Shown here piece after piece: positions 53,779 through 62,557 of a stretch of 64,000 nt of DNA. Source of the DNA: Microbacterium testaceum StLB037 (GTDB lineage Bacteria > Actinomycetota > Actinomycetes > Actinomycetales > Microbacteriaceae); the NCBI RefSeq assembly GCF_008763945.1, contig NZ_VTQH01000002.1:300480-364479 (forward strand), in the 5' to 3' direction. A model generated the notes under the pieces. That model had not been told where the DNA came from. It worked only from the letters and a program-made list of their open reading frames with translations, and searched no databases. Position 1 is the stretch's first letter. Each line of letters opens with the position of its first letter. The position numbers and the translations under genes were made by a program.

Positions 53779-56404
53779 TCCCCCAGCCTACCGATCGGTT
53801 CGGACAGCGCCCGTCGACGCCGGAGCGCGGGTGCCTGTGCCAGCCGCGCTCCGGCGCCGGCTCCAAAACCCGATTCTGCCCCTTCTTGCGCCCCCGCCCA
53901 TCGCAGCGCGTGGCCTTGCCCGTGCTCGCGCCCCGCCCATCCCGGCACCGGCCCCGGCCCCGCGTTCGTGCTCGCGCTCCGCCGCCAACTGCGGCGCCCA
54001 TCCCCGCCCCGGCCCCCGCTCGCGTTCGCTCTCCCGCTCCGCCGCCAACACCGGCACCCGCCCCCGCTCCCGCTCCGCCGCCAACACCGGCACCCGCCCC
54101 CGCCCCCGCCCGCTCCCGCCACAGCGTCAACCGCCCCTCGTCGAGCCAGACCGCGAGGGCGCCGTCGCGATCGGTGCGCGCGGCGGTGGTGCCGAGGGCG
54201 TTCAGCAGGTCGAGGAGCTTCGCCGTGGGATGCCCGTAGTCGTTGTCGGCGCCCACCCCGATGAGACCGATCGCGGGGTGCAGAGCGCGGTACAGCTCGG
54301 CATCCTGATCGGCGCTTCCGTGGTGCGAGACCTTGACGATCTGCACGCGGGGGACGGCGACGCGCCGGCGCAACGCCGCCTGCGCCTGTTCGCCGAGGTC
54401 GCCGAGCAGGATCGTGCGCGGGAAGCCCGCTCCGACGACGTCGAGGGCGACGGAGGCATCGTTGCCGGGTTCCGCCGTCGGCGGTGGACCGAGCGCCTGC
54501 CATCGGGTGTCGCCGATGGTCCCGGTCATCCCGATCCCGGCGGACCGGAGACGTGCCCCCGCCGCCGAGAACCGCTCGAGCAGGCGCTCGTCGGCCGTCT
54601 CGTCGGGCGGCCCGTGGACGAGGAGGTCGACCCGTCCCACGACCGCGGCTGATCCTCCGACGTGATCGAGGTCGAAGTGGGTGAGGACCACGAGATTCAG
54701 GTGGTCGACGCCGAAGGTCTGCAGGCATCGCGTGAGCGCCTCGGGCTCGGGCCCGGTGTCGACGAGCGCCACGGCGTCCCCCGATCGCCAGAGCGTCGCG
54801 TCGCCTTGGCCGACATCGCACATCGCGACCTGCCACGCGGAGGGCACGGTCAGCGGCCCCGCCACTGTCCGTACCGTCGTCTGGCCCAGCACGAGACCCA
54901 GGATCACGGCGACGGCGGCAGAGGCGAGCGCGGTGGTTCGGGGCAGCCGGCGCGGCCGGACGACGGCGACGCCGATCGCCGCTCCCACCACCGCCAGCAG
55001 CCCCGCGCCGGGAAGCCCGTCGGGCCACGGCAGGTTCTGCGCCGACACAGCGGCCGTCGTGTGCGCGACGGCGGCGATCCAGGCTGCGGGCACCCAGGCG
55101 AGGGCTGTCAGCCCGTCGCGCAGCCACGGGAACGGGGCGATGCATGCGAGGGCTCCCGCGATCGTCGCCGGGGCGGCCGCGGGGTCGGCGACGAGGTTGG
55201 CCGCGACGCCGAGCAGGGGCACGTGCGGGTCGATCAGCACGATCAGCGGACCGCAGACGAGCTGCGCTGAGGTCGGTACCGCGAGCGCGAGGGCGAGGGC
55301 ACGTGGCATCCATCGCTCCAATCCGCCCGCGAGCGGACGCGCGAGGACGAGCAGGGCCCCGGTGGCGGCGGCCGAGAGGGCGAAGCCGAGGGACCGGGAC
55401 AGCCACGGGTCGACGACCAGCAGAACCGTCACAGCGAGCGACAGCACGGCGATACCGATGGCAGGACGCCCGAGCGCGAGCGCGAGCATCGCCACACCGG
55501 CCATCGCGGCCGCGCGGATGACGCTCGGCTCGGGAGTGACGAGGGCCACGAACGCCGTCAGCACGAGCATCGCACCCACCACCCGCCCGCCGCGGGACGC
55601 TCCGCACAGCGCGAGCAGGGCGAACGCCGCGCCGACGACGATCGCGCAATTCGCACCGGAAACCGCCGTGAGGTGCGAGAGCGACGACGCGTTCATCGCG
55701 GCTTCGGTGGCGGGGTCGAGGCTCGAGGTGTCGCCCACCGCGAGCCCGGGGACGAGACCGGCACCGGGTTGAGGCAGACCGCGGGTCGACGCGACGAGGC
55801 CGTCGCGCAGCCCCTCGAAGAAGGCCCACACCCCTGCCGGGGACGACGCCGACTCGATTGAGTCGGCCCGCACGATGAGTGCGGCGCGCTCCCCCGGTTC
55901 CGAGGGTACGGCGCGGCCCGCCAGCTCGACCTCGCTGCCCATGCTCGCCTCGGCCAGCGCGGACCGGCCATCCGCATCGACGAGGATGCGCGCGGGGATC
56001 AAGCCGGTCACGCCGAGCTTTCCCGCGCGGACGCCCGTGGCGACCGCGTCGAACCAGGCCCCGCCGTCCGGCGACCCGTCGATGCGCCCCGTGACGGTCA
56101 CCTCGAGCTCGAGTCGTCGTCCTCCGTCCGCTTCGAGGGCGGCGACCTGGGCGCGCATCGGAGCCACAGATGCCACGGCCCCCGTCGCCGCGGCCGAGCA
56201 CGCGAGCGTGACGGCGAGGACCGCGAGCAGCGCGGAACGTCGCCAGAAGAACAGCGCCGTGGTCGCGCCGGCAGCGACAGCGAGGACCACCGCGAGAGCG
56301 GCGGCATCCGGGATCACCGTCGCTGCCCCCGCCGCGGCCCAGGTCGCCGCGGCGACAGTGACCGCGCGCAGAGAACGTCGGCGTGCGCCGGGACGGCCCC
56401 TCAC
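53165..56404 (-). CDS. comEC: ComEC/Rec2 DNA-uptake channel, frame overruns into holA
   Basis: Conserved part is residues 1 to about 765 (56404 to about 54107). It has an N-terminal membrane/OB region, the ComEC helices with SHLTAVSGANCAIVVG and PSVIRAAAMAG, and a C-terminal metallo-beta-lactamase domain (MCDVGQGDATLW, THFDLDHVGGSAAV, KVSHHGSADQD). ComEC carries single-stranded DNA across the membrane. The family normally ends near LTLWRER. Here the frame continues for over 300 codons through Gly/Ala/Arg repeats and then through the first 614 bp of holA in another frame, so the last part is surely not native. GTG at 56404 overlaps the comEA stop. Confidence 0.75.
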   Translation of the reverse strand: MRGRPGARRRSLRAVTVAAATWAAAGAATVIPDAAALAVVLAVAAGATTALFFWRRSALLAVLAVTLACSAAATGAVASVAPMRAQVAALEADGGRRLELEVTVTGRIDGSPDGGAWFDAVATGVRAGKLGVTGLIPARILVDADGRSALAEASMGSEVELAGRAVPSEPGERAALIVRADSIESASSPAGVWAFFEGLRDGLVASTRGLPQPGAGLVPGLAVGDTSSLDPATEAAMNASSLSHLTAVSGANCAIVVGAAFALLALCGASRGGRVVGAMLVLTAFVALVTPEPSVIRAAAMAGVAMLALALGRPAIGIAVLSLAVTVLLVVDPWLSRSLGFALSAAATGALLVLARPLAGGLERWMPRALALALAVPTSAQLVCGPLIVLIDPHVPLLGVAANLVADPAAAPATIAGALACIAPFPWLRDGLTALAWVPAAWIAAVAHTTAAVSAQNLPWPDGLPGAGLLAVVGAAIGVAVVRPRRLPRTTALASAAVAVILGLVLGQTTVRTVAGPLTVPSAWQVAMCDVGQGDATLWRSGDAVALVDTGPEPEALTRCLQTFGVDHLNLVVLTHFDLDHVGGSAAVVGRVDLLVHGPPDETADERLLERFSAAGARLRSAGIGMTGTIGDTRWQALGPPPTAEPGNDASVALDVVGAGFPRTILLGDLGEQAQAALRRRVAVPRVQIVKVSHHGSADQDAELYRALHPAIGLIGVGADNDYGHPTAKLLDLLNALGTTAARTDRDGALAVWLDEGRLTLWRERAGAGAGAGVGGGAGAGAGAGVGGGAGERTRAGAGAGMGAAVGGGARARTRGRGRCRDGRGASTGKATRCDGRGRKKGQNRVLEPAPERGWHRHPRSGVDGRCPNRSVGWGSDSGSPTLDPREGEVGHSAGVVAVAAAGADRAGLRSRRGLRRARHRGHPGDVEGRRPQPRGHRHPRRRLRRRHPPQRHLALAVRRTPPRPRQRRREVQRHLPHRGGVVPRPPAGRRHGRPAAHGRERARQEAPRRYPRRAGERRRDRLPRGQARLRPVRFRGRRVQGRAEADRPRRPAIIGVGVRRRPHRAGRRVPAAHLRRAR
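54032..54103. repeat. Two exact 36-bp tandem repeats in comEC tail
   Basis: Two identical adjacent 36-bp units (54032-54067 and 54068-54103), each coding in the comEC frame for a 12-residue Gly/Ala/Val unit (AGAGAGVGGGAG). A degenerate third copy lies 60 bp further along at about 53972. Units are multiples of three, so copy-number change alone keeps the frame. Confidence 0.85.
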
Positions 56405-57096
56405 ACCCGCACCAGGTCTCGGAGGCCGGCGAGCATCTTCTCGCCGATACCGGGCACCGAGAGGAGGTCGTCGACGCTCGTGAATCGGCCGTTCGTCTCG
56501 CGCCACTCGAGGATGCGGTCGGCCATCGCGGGTCCGACGCGCGGGAGTTCGTCGAGCTGTTCGCGGGTCGCGGTGTTGAGGTCGAGGGTTCCACTCGCCC
56601 CGCCGCCGGTACCGGAGGCGGGCGCGGCGGTCTGCGCTCCGACGATGGGAACGACGATCTGCTCTCCGTCGGCCACGGCCCGCGCGAGGTTCACCCCGTC
56701 GCGTTGCGCATCGTCGGCGAAGCCGCCCGCTCGAGCGACGGCATCGGCGACGCGATCGCCCGGGTCCAAACGGTACAGACCCGGTTCGCGCACGGCGCCG
56801 GCGATATGGACGTAGACCCCGGCCTCGGCGGCGAGCGACAGCGTCGCGGCGGTCGAGGGAGCCGGGTCGATCACCTCGGCTCCGGTCGCACCCCGCAGCA
56901 TCCCGATGCCGATCGTGACAGCGAAGGCCAGCAGGACGAGCACGATGACCGCTCCGATGCCGAGTCGGGTGCGCGCGGGCAGGCTGCCGGTGAGGGATGC
57001 ACCCGCCCCCGGTGCCGCCGCGACCCCGGATCCGGGCGTTTCCGGTTCCGCGGCGCGGGGGGCCAGCGCGGTCGGGGCGAGCGGCGGATCAGTCAC
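56401..57096 (-). CDS. comEA: Competence protein ComEA, helix-hairpin-helix
   Basis: 231 aa DNA receptor of the uptake machinery. Single transmembrane helix at about 46-70 (LGIGAVIVLVLLAFAVTIGIG), then an SLBB domain (VYVHIAGAVREPGLYRLDPGDRVADAVARAGGF), a Gly/Ala linker, and two C-terminal HhH motifs (LDLNTATREQLDELPRVGPAMADRI; SVDDLLSVPGIGEKMLAGLRDL). GTG at 57096 follows TACCGT by 6 nt. It is translationally coupled to comEC. Confidence 0.95.
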   Translation of the reverse strand: MTDPPLAPTALAPRAAEPETPGSGVAAAPGAGASLTGSLPARTRLGIGAVIVLVLLAFAVTIGIGMLRGATGAEVIDPAPSTAATLSLAAEAGVYVHIAGAVREPGLYRLDPGDRVADAVARAGGFADDAQRDGVNLARAVADGEQIVVPIVGAQTAAPASGTGGGASGTLDLNTATREQLDELPRVGPAMADRILEWRETNGRFTSVDDLLSVPGIGEKMLAGLRDLVRV

Positions 57097-57102
57097 GCGC
57101 CA

Positions 57103-57108
57103 ACGGTA
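57103..57108 (-). promoter_or_regulatory. -10 hexamer of comEA-comEC-holA
   Basis: Reads TACCGT on the minus strand, then TGGCGC and GTG at 57096. Confidence 0.5.
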
Positions 57109-57192
57109 GGCACACACCGCCGTGCCGAACCGCGACGAGAGGCAGATCGGTGGACAGCATGCCGGATTCGTGCGCTGTGCAGGACCCGCGCG

Positions 57193-57198
57193 TACCCT
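57193..57198 (+). promoter_or_regulatory. -10 hexamer of DUF2087 gene
   Basis: TACCCT, then GAGTCG, then ATG at 57205. Confidence 0.5.
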
Positions 57199-57204
57199 GA
57201 GTCG

Positions 57205-57702
57205 ATGTCCCCCAACGCCTGGCGCGCTCTGGTCTCCGCCCTCGCCGACGACAGCGTGCGCGAGGTCTACGCGCGGATCGTGCTCGGCGAACCCGTCGAG
57301 CCGGCGCTCGGGGCGTTGTCGCCCGGTAGACGCCGGCGCGTCCTCGACACCCTGCTCTCGTCGGGCCTCGTCTCAGCGGACGGCGAGGGATGGCGCGTCG
57401 AGCCCGATGCGTTCCGTCAGGCTCTTCGCTCCGCGCCCGCGACTCCCCGACCCACCGGCGTCGACCGCTTCTTCGTCGACGGGAGACTCACGACGTACCC
57501 GTCGCGCGCCGCCGATCGCGACGCTGTCCTCGCGCACCTCGCCGAGCGACTGGCGAAGCCCGACGAGACGCTCAGCGAGAAAGACGTCAACGACCGGCTC
57601 GCGGACATGGTCGACGATGTCGCCTCGATACGCCGCTATCTGGTCGACGCGGGTCTGCTCGAGCGCGCTCGCGACGGGGCGGCTTATTCCCGCGCTCGGT
57701 GA
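57205..57702 (+). CDS. DUF2087 domain-containing protein
   Basis: 165 aa. The first ~75 residues look like an ArsR-type winged helix (MSPNAWRALVSALADDSVREVYARIVLG ... LDTLLSSGLVSADGEGWRV). The C-terminal DUF2087 has DRFFVDGRLTTYPSRAADRDAVLAHLAERL and VNDRLADMVDDVASIRRYLVDAGLLER. It is probably a transcriptional regulator; the target is unknown. It is divergent from comEA with 108 bp between starts, so control of comEA is a possibility. A leaderless start is indicated. Confidence 0.85.
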   Translation: MSPNAWRALVSALADDSVREVYARIVLGEPVEPALGALSPGRRRRVLDTLLSSGLVSADGEGWRVEPDAFRQALRSAPATPRPTGVDRFFVDGRLTTYPSRAADRDAVLAHLAERLAKPDETLSEKDVNDRLADMVDDVASIRRYLVDAGLLERARDGAAYSRAR

Positions 57703-57895
57703 CGCCGCCGCGGGGGCCTTCCGCTCGCAGATCGGCGCGTTCCTCGCAGATTTCGCGCGGGAATTCGCGAGTTTCGCGCCCAACTGCGAGCTTCGCGCCC
57801 GCACACCCCGCGTCCGCACACCCCGCGCCTACGCACCCCGCGCCCCGCCCGCGCCGCACGGCCCGCACGCCCGCCCCGCACCCCACAAACCCCGA
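57703..57895. other. C-rich intergenic stretch with G-quadruplex motif on minus strand
   Basis: From about 57797 to 57894 the plus strand has almost no T and repeats CCGCACACCCCGCG-like units. Four C-runs at 57870-57893 give the minus-strand pattern G4-N5-G4-N3-G4-N1-G3, a good quadruplex candidate. No gene is seen. Confidence 0.6.
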
Positions 57896-57939
57896 ATGCC
57901 ACGCCCCCCGCACTCCGCAGAGCGCCGGGGACGTGGCAT
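57896..57939. terminator. leuS terminator
   Basis: ATGCCACG-CCCC on the left pairs with GGGG-CGTGGCAT on the right with one mismatch, starting 14 bp past the leuS stop codon. It can also end the DUF2087 transcript. The stem ends contain the recurrent ATGCC/GGCAT core. Confidence 0.8.
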
Positions 57940-57952
57940 CCGGAATCAGAAC

Positions 57953-60526
57953 CTACTTCGTCGAGAAGCTGACCACCTTCGGCGGGCGCACGACCGCGCG
58001 CACGATCTCGCGGTCGCCGAGGGCGCGGAGCACCTTCTCGTCAGCGCGGGCCAGAGCCTCGAGCTCGTCGGCGCCGATCTTGGCCGAGACCTCGAGGGTT
58101 CCGCGGACCTTGCCGTCGATCTGCACGACCGCGGTGACGGTGTCTTCGACCAGCAACGTCGGGTCGGCCTGGCGCCAGGTCGCGAGCCCCACGAAGCCGT
58201 CGTAGCCGAGGGTCTGCCACATCTCTTCGGCGGTGTGCGGGGCGAACAGGTCGAGGGTCATCGCGATGACCTCCGCGGCCTCGCGCACGGCGGGGTCGCT
58301 CGCCCCGGCCTTTCCGTCGATCGCCTTGCGGGTGGCGTTGACCAGCTCCATCAGACGCGCCACGACGACGTTGAACTTCGTCTGCTCGACGAGGTTGGCG
58401 GCATCGGCCAGCAGGCGGTGCGTCACGCGGCGCAGCGAGGCGTCGCCCTCGGCCCAGACCACGTCGGTCTCGCTGTCGACGTCGTGCGCGATGCGCAGCG
58501 CGCGAGCGAGGAACTTCGCCGCCCCGGTCGTCGAGACGTCGTTCCAGTCCTTGTCGTCTTCCACGGGACCGGCGAAGGCGAGGGCGACGCGCAGTGCATC
58601 GGCGCCGTGGGCGTCGAGCTCCTCCTGGAACAGCACCAGGTTGCCCTTGCTCTTCGACATCTTCGCGCCGTCGAGAATGACCATGCCCTGGTTGATGAGG
58701 CTCGAGAAGGGCTCGGTGAACTCCACCAGCCCCATGTCGAACAGCGCCTTGGTGATGAAGCGCGCGTACAGCAGGTGCAGGATCGCGTGCTCGACGCCGC
58801 CGATGTAGAAGTCGACGGGGCCCCACTTGTTGGCCTCGCGACCCGAGAACGCCTGCGTCTCGTCTCCCGGCGAGAGGAAGCGCAGGTAGTACCACGAGCT
58901 GTCGACGAAGGTGTCCATCGTGTCGGGGTCGCGCAGCAGCGTCTGGCCCGTCTCGGGGTCGGTGACCTCGACCCACTCGGTCGCGGCGCCCAGCGGCGAG
59001 GTGCCCTTGGGCTTGAGGTCGAGACCCTCGACCGAGGGCAGCGTGACCGGCAGCTGGTCGGCGGGGACCGGGGTGATCGAGCCGTCCTCGCCGTGGAGCA
59101 TCGGGATGGGCGTGCCCCAGTAGCGCTGGCGCGAGATCAGCCAGTCGCGCAGGCGGTACGTCTTGGCGGCGCGGCCGACGCCCTTCGCCTCGAGCTCCTC
59201 GATCATGCGGGCGATCGCGTGACGCTTCGAGAGCCCGTTGATCGAGCCCGAGTTCATCATGCGACCGTCTCCGGTGAGCGCGATGCCGGTCTTGACGGGA
59301 TCCAGGTCGTCGATGTCGCCGAGCGGGTCGATCGGCACGCCCTCGTCGTCGAGCTCGATCACCGGGATCGCGCCGGTGATCGGCGCGGTCGTGTCGACGA
59401 CGACCTTCACGGGCAGGTCGAAGGCGCGGGCGAAGTCGAGGTCGCGCTGGTCGTGCGCGGGCACGGCCATGACCGCGCCGTGACCGTAGTCGGCCAGCAC
59501 GTAGTCGGCGGCCCAGATCGGCAGCTTCTCGCCGTTGATCGGGTTGATCGCGTAGTGGCCGAGGAACACGCCGGTCTTCGGGCGGTCGGTCGCCTGACGC
59601 TCGATGTCGGTCGCGCGCTGCACCTGAGCGAGGTAGGCCTCGAAGCTCTCGCGCACGCCCTGATCCGCGGATGCCGCCAACTCGGCCGCCAGGTCGGATT
59701 CGGGCGCCACGACGAAGAAGGTGGCGCCGTGCAGGGTGTCGGGGCGCGTGGAGAAGACCGTGATCTTCTCGTCGCGGCCCTCGATCTCGAAGGCGATGTC
59801 GGCGCCGACCGAGCGGCCGATCCAGTTGCGCTGCATCTGGATGACCTTGCTCGGCCAGAAGCCCTCGAGCTGGTTGAGGTCGTCGAGCAGGCGGTCGGCG
59901 TAATCGGTGATGCGCAGGAACCACTGCGTCAACTTCTTCTTGACCACGACGGCGCCGCTGCGCTCGCTCGTTCCGTCGGGCAGCACCTGCTCATTGGCGA
60001 GCACGGTCTGATCCACCGGATCCCAGTTGACCAGCGCGTCCTTGCGGTAGGCCAGGCCCTTCTCGTACAGCTTCTGGAACAGCCACTGGTTCCAGCGGTA
60101 GTACTCGGGGTCGCTGGTGTGCAGGACGCGGCTCCAGTCGAACGAGACGCCGTAGTCCTTCAGGCTCGCCTTCTGCTGCGCGATGTTGGCGTAGGTCCAC
60201 TCGACGGGGTCGGCGCCACGCTTGATCGCGGCGTTCTCGGCGGGCAGGCCGAACGAGTCCCACCCGATGGGGTTGAGCACGTTGTACCCGCGGTGGCGCC
60301 AGAAGCGCGCCACGATGTCGGAGTAGAGGTAGTTCTCGGCGTGGCCCATGTGCAGGTCGCCCGAGGGGTACGGGAACATCGCGAGCACGTACTTGCGCGG
60401 GCGCGTGTCGTCGTCGCCTCCGGCGCGGAACGGGTCTTTCTCGGCCCAAGCCTGCTGCCACTTCGCCTGGATGGCGTGGGTGTCGAAGCCCCCCTCGCGG
60501 GGGTCTGGTGCGGTGTTCTGAGACAC
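57953..60526 (-). CDS. leuS: Leucyl-tRNA synthetase
   Basis: 857 aa class I synthetase. The HIGH box reads HMGH within [19 protein letters not shown] is in [12 protein letters not shown], and the CP1 editing domain has [15 protein letters not shown]. The C-terminal anticodon and tRNA-binding domains are complete. GTG at 60526 ([12 protein letters not shown]) is chosen; an in-frame TTG at 60538 would add four residues. Monocistronic. The very long frame on the opposite strand is a composition artefact. Confidence 0.96.
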   Translation of the reverse strand: MSQNTAPDPREGGFDTHAIQAKWQQAWAEKDPFRAGGDDDTRPRKYVLAMFPYPSGDLHMGHAENYLYSDIVARFWRHRGYNVLNPIGWDSFGLPAENAAIKRGADPVEWTYANIAQQKASLKDYGVSFDWSRVLHTSDPEYYRWNQWLFQKLYEKGLAYRKDALVNWDPVDQTVLANEQVLPDGTSERSGAVVVKKKLTQWFLRITDYADRLLDDLNQLEGFWPSKVIQMQRNWIGRSVGADIAFEIEGRDEKITVFSTRPDTLHGATFFVVAPESDLAAELAASADQGVRESFEAYLAQVQRATDIERQATDRPKTGVFLGHYAINPINGEKLPIWAADYVLADYGHGAVMAVPAHDQRDLDFARAFDLPVKVVVDTTAPITGAIPVIELDDEGVPIDPLGDIDDLDPVKTGIALTGDGRMMNSGSINGLSKRHAIARMIEELEAKGVGRAAKTYRLRDWLISRQRYWGTPIPMLHGEDGSITPVPADQLPVTLPSVEGLDLKPKGTSPLGAATEWVEVTDPETGQTLLRDPDTMDTFVDSSWYYLRFLSPGDETQAFSGREANKWGPVDFYIGGVEHAILHLLYARFITKALFDMGLVEFTEPFSSLINQGMVILDGAKMSKSKGNLVLFQEELDAHGADALRVALAFAGPVEDDKDWNDVSTTGAAKFLARALRIAHDVDSETDVVWAEGDASLRRVTHRLLADAANLVEQTKFNVVVARLMELVNATRKAIDGKAGASDPAVREAAEVIAMTLDLFAPHTAEEMWQTLGYDGFVGLATWRQADPTLLVEDTVTAVVQIDGKVRGTLEVSAKIGADELEALARADEKVLRALGDREIVRAVVRPPKVVSFSTK

Positions 60527-60590
60527 GGGTGAAGCCAATCGTGAGGTCGGGAGGCCGCGGGGCCAACCTCCAGGCTATCGGACGCGCGGG

Positions 60591-61829
60591 TCACCACCCC
60601 GGCGGTACCCGAGCCCCCAGGGCGGCGAGGGGCGCGCGCGCTTTGATGCCCACCTCGGCCACCTCGGATGCCGCGACCGAGCGCCACGTGATGCCTCCGC
60701 CGGCGCCGACCCAGGCGGCATCCTGTTCCACGACGACGCTGCGGATGACCATGGCGAGATCCGCCGCCCCGTCGTCGCCGATCCACCCGAAGGCGCCCGA
60801 GTAGACACCCCGCTCGGCCCCCTCGAGGCCCGCGAGGATCTGCATCGCGGACTGCTTGGGAGCGCCGGTCATGCTCCCCGCCGGGAAGGCCGCCTCGAGC
60901 AGCCCGCCGATGGTCGTGCCGGGCACGAGCCGGCCCGAGACCTCGCTGACCAACTGGTGCACTGTGGGGTACGTCTCGACCTCGAGCAGCCGGTCGACAC
61001 CGACCGACGAGGGTTCGCACACTCGCGAGAGGTCGTTGCGCATCAGATCGACGATCATGACGTTCTCGGCCTGCTCCTTGGCATCCGTCGTCAACTCCTC
61101 GGCGAGGGCGCGGTCGTGAGCGGGATCAATGGAGCGCGGACGCGTCCCCTTGATGGGGTGGGTGTGCACGCGGCCGCCGCGCACCTCGAGGAAGCGTTCG
61201 GGAGACGCGCTGACCAGCGTCGCCCCGCCGATGCGGACGAACCCCGCGTGGTGCGAGGCCGAAGCCTGCCGCAAGCGCCGGAACACCGCGACCGCATCGT
61301 GCGCGCCGGGAACCGTGAAGCGGGTGGTGAGGCACAGCTGGTAGGCGTCGCCCTCGCGGATCCGCTCCCGGCACGCCTCGATCAGCTCGGCATAGCGTTC
61401 GGGGTTCACCCGGGCGGATGCCGTGCCCCGAGGCTCCGCCGCGCTCACGGCCGCGGGGGTGGGCGCGGCGGCCGCACGCTCGGCGAGGTCGTCCTCCCCG
61501 AACACGTGCACGCGGCGTCGAGCGTGGTCGAACGCGACGAAGGCGTCGACGCGCAGCCATGAGTCCCGACCCTCGTACGAGCGCCACCCGACCCAACCCC
61601 CGCGGAACGCACCGGCGTGACTTGGCGCGTCGCCCGAGGCCGCGGCATCCCTCTGCAGAACTTCCGAACCCGTGTCGAGGCGTCCCGTGCCCATCCAGCT
61701 CCAGCCGGTGTCGGCGTGGCGGCCCGCATCGAGCCAGAAGACGTCGTCCGCGCCCGCGAACAGGTGCAGGAACACCGCCTCGGGGTCGACCCACCGCGGC
61801 AGGGTGAGCGGGTGGTCGAGGTGGGGCAC
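60591..61829 (-). CDS. pabB: Aminodeoxychorismate synthase component I
   Basis: 412 aa chorismate-binding enzyme for p-aminobenzoate and folate synthesis. The key motif is PIKGTRPR: Lys at this position marks PabB, whereas anthranilate synthases have Ala (PIAGT). Other landmarks are YQLCLTTRF, LVSASPERFLEV, NVMIVDLMRNDLSRVCEP, and SMTGAPKQSAMQILAGLEG. No pabA or pabC is adjacent. GTG at 61829 follows TAGCCT by 6 nt. Divergent from the DedA gene with only 42 bp between starts. Confidence 0.88.
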   Translation of the reverse strand: MPHLDHPLTLPRWVDPEAVFLHLFAGADDVFWLDAGRHADTGWSWMGTGRLDTGSEVLQRDAAASGDAPSHAGAFRGGWVGWRSYEGRDSWLRVDAFVAFDHARRRVHVFGEDDLAERAAAAPTPAAVSAAEPRGTASARVNPERYAELIEACRERIREGDAYQLCLTTRFTVPGAHDAVAVFRRLRQASASHHAGFVRIGGATLVSASPERFLEVRGGRVHTHPIKGTRPRSIDPAHDRALAEELTTDAKEQAENVMIVDLMRNDLSRVCEPSSVGVDRLLEVETYPTVHQLVSEVSGRLVPGTTIGGLLEAAFPAGSMTGAPKQSAMQILAGLEGAERGVYSGAFGWIGDDGAADLAMVIRSVVVEQDAAWVGAGGGITWRSVAASEVAEVGIKARAPLAALGARVPPGW

Positions 61830-61835
61830 GCTCCC

Positions 61836-61841
61836 AGGCTA
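61836..61841 (-). promoter_or_regulatory. -10 hexamer of pabB
   Basis: Reads TAGCCT on the minus strand, then GGGAGC and GTG at 61829. It lies where the -35 of the divergent DedA promoter should be. Confidence 0.5.
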
Positions 61842-61858
61842 GAGCGAGGCCGCCGCCC

Positions 61859-61864
61859 TAGGCT
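61859..61864 (+). promoter_or_regulatory. -10 hexamer of DedA gene
   Basis: TAGGCT, then 7 nt, then GTG at 61872. Confidence 0.5.
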
Positions 61865-61871
61865 GACGGGG

Positions 61872-62552
61872 GTGAACGAGATTCTCACGTGGCTGCTCGA
61901 TCTGGTGCAGAACGTCGACCCGGTGGTGCGCACCGTCGTCGCGGGCGTGGCCATGATGCTCGAGACCAGCGTGCTCGTGGGCCTCATCGTCCCGGGCGAC
62001 ACGATGGTCATCGTCGCGGGCACCGCCGTCGCCTCTCCCCTCGAGGGCGTGGTGCTCGCCGCCGCGATCGTGGTGGGCGCGCTGCTGGGTGAGAGTTTCG
62101 GATTCTGGCTCGGCCGGTACTTCGGGCCCCGCATCCGCGCGTCGCGACTCGGGCAGAAGCTCGGCGACCGCAACTGGGAACGAGCCGACCTCTACCTGCG
62201 CCGACGCGGCGGGCCCGCGATCTTCCTGTCGCGCTTCCTGCCGGTGCTGCACTCGCTCGTGCCGCTGACGGTCGGGATGAGCGGGTACAGCTATCGCCGG
62301 TTCCTGGCGTGGACGACGCCGGCGTGCATCGTGTGGGCGGGCCTGTACGTCACGGTCGCCGCTTCGGCTGCCGGAACGTACCGCGAGCTCTCGGACCGCA
62401 TCCACGGTGCGGGGTACATCTTCGTCGGCATCCTGGTGGCGTTCATCGTGCTGGTGTTCGTGGGCAAGAAGATCATCGAGCGCATGGAGCGCCGTCACCT
62501 CGCGGACGAAGCGGCTCCCCTCGAACCGGCGGACGGTGACGTGAAAGACTGA
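61872..62552 (+). CDS. DedA family membrane protein
   Basis: 226 aa with about five hydrophobic segments. The DedA signature is present: ETSVLVGLIVPGDTMVIVAG, GALLGESFGFWLGRYFG, and FLSRFLPVLHSLVPLTVGMSGYSYRRFLAW with the conserved membrane-embedded Arg. Members flip or recycle undecaprenyl phosphate or other lipids. GTG at 61872 is used; the upstream frame overlaps pabB antisense. Five bp separate it from the App1-family gene, so they are co-transcribed. Confidence 0.92.
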   Translation: MNEILTWLLDLVQNVDPVVRTVVAGVAMMLETSVLVGLIVPGDTMVIVAGTAVASPLEGVVLAAAIVVGALLGESFGFWLGRYFGPRIRASRLGQKLGDRNWERADLYLRRRGGPAIFLSRFLPVLHSLVPLTVGMSGYSYRRFLAWTTPACIVWAGLYVTVAASAAGTYRELSDRIHGAGYIFVGILVAFIVLVFVGKKIIERMERRHLADEAAPLEPADGDVKD

Positions 62553-62557
62553 GGGGG

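Noticed and set aside
57122..60532. 1136-codon open frame on the plus strand opposite leuS
   Set aside because: It is the antisense of a full, motif-complete leuS. Its product is rich in Asp/Val/Arg/His repeats typical of reversed high-GC codons, and it has no recognisable domain.
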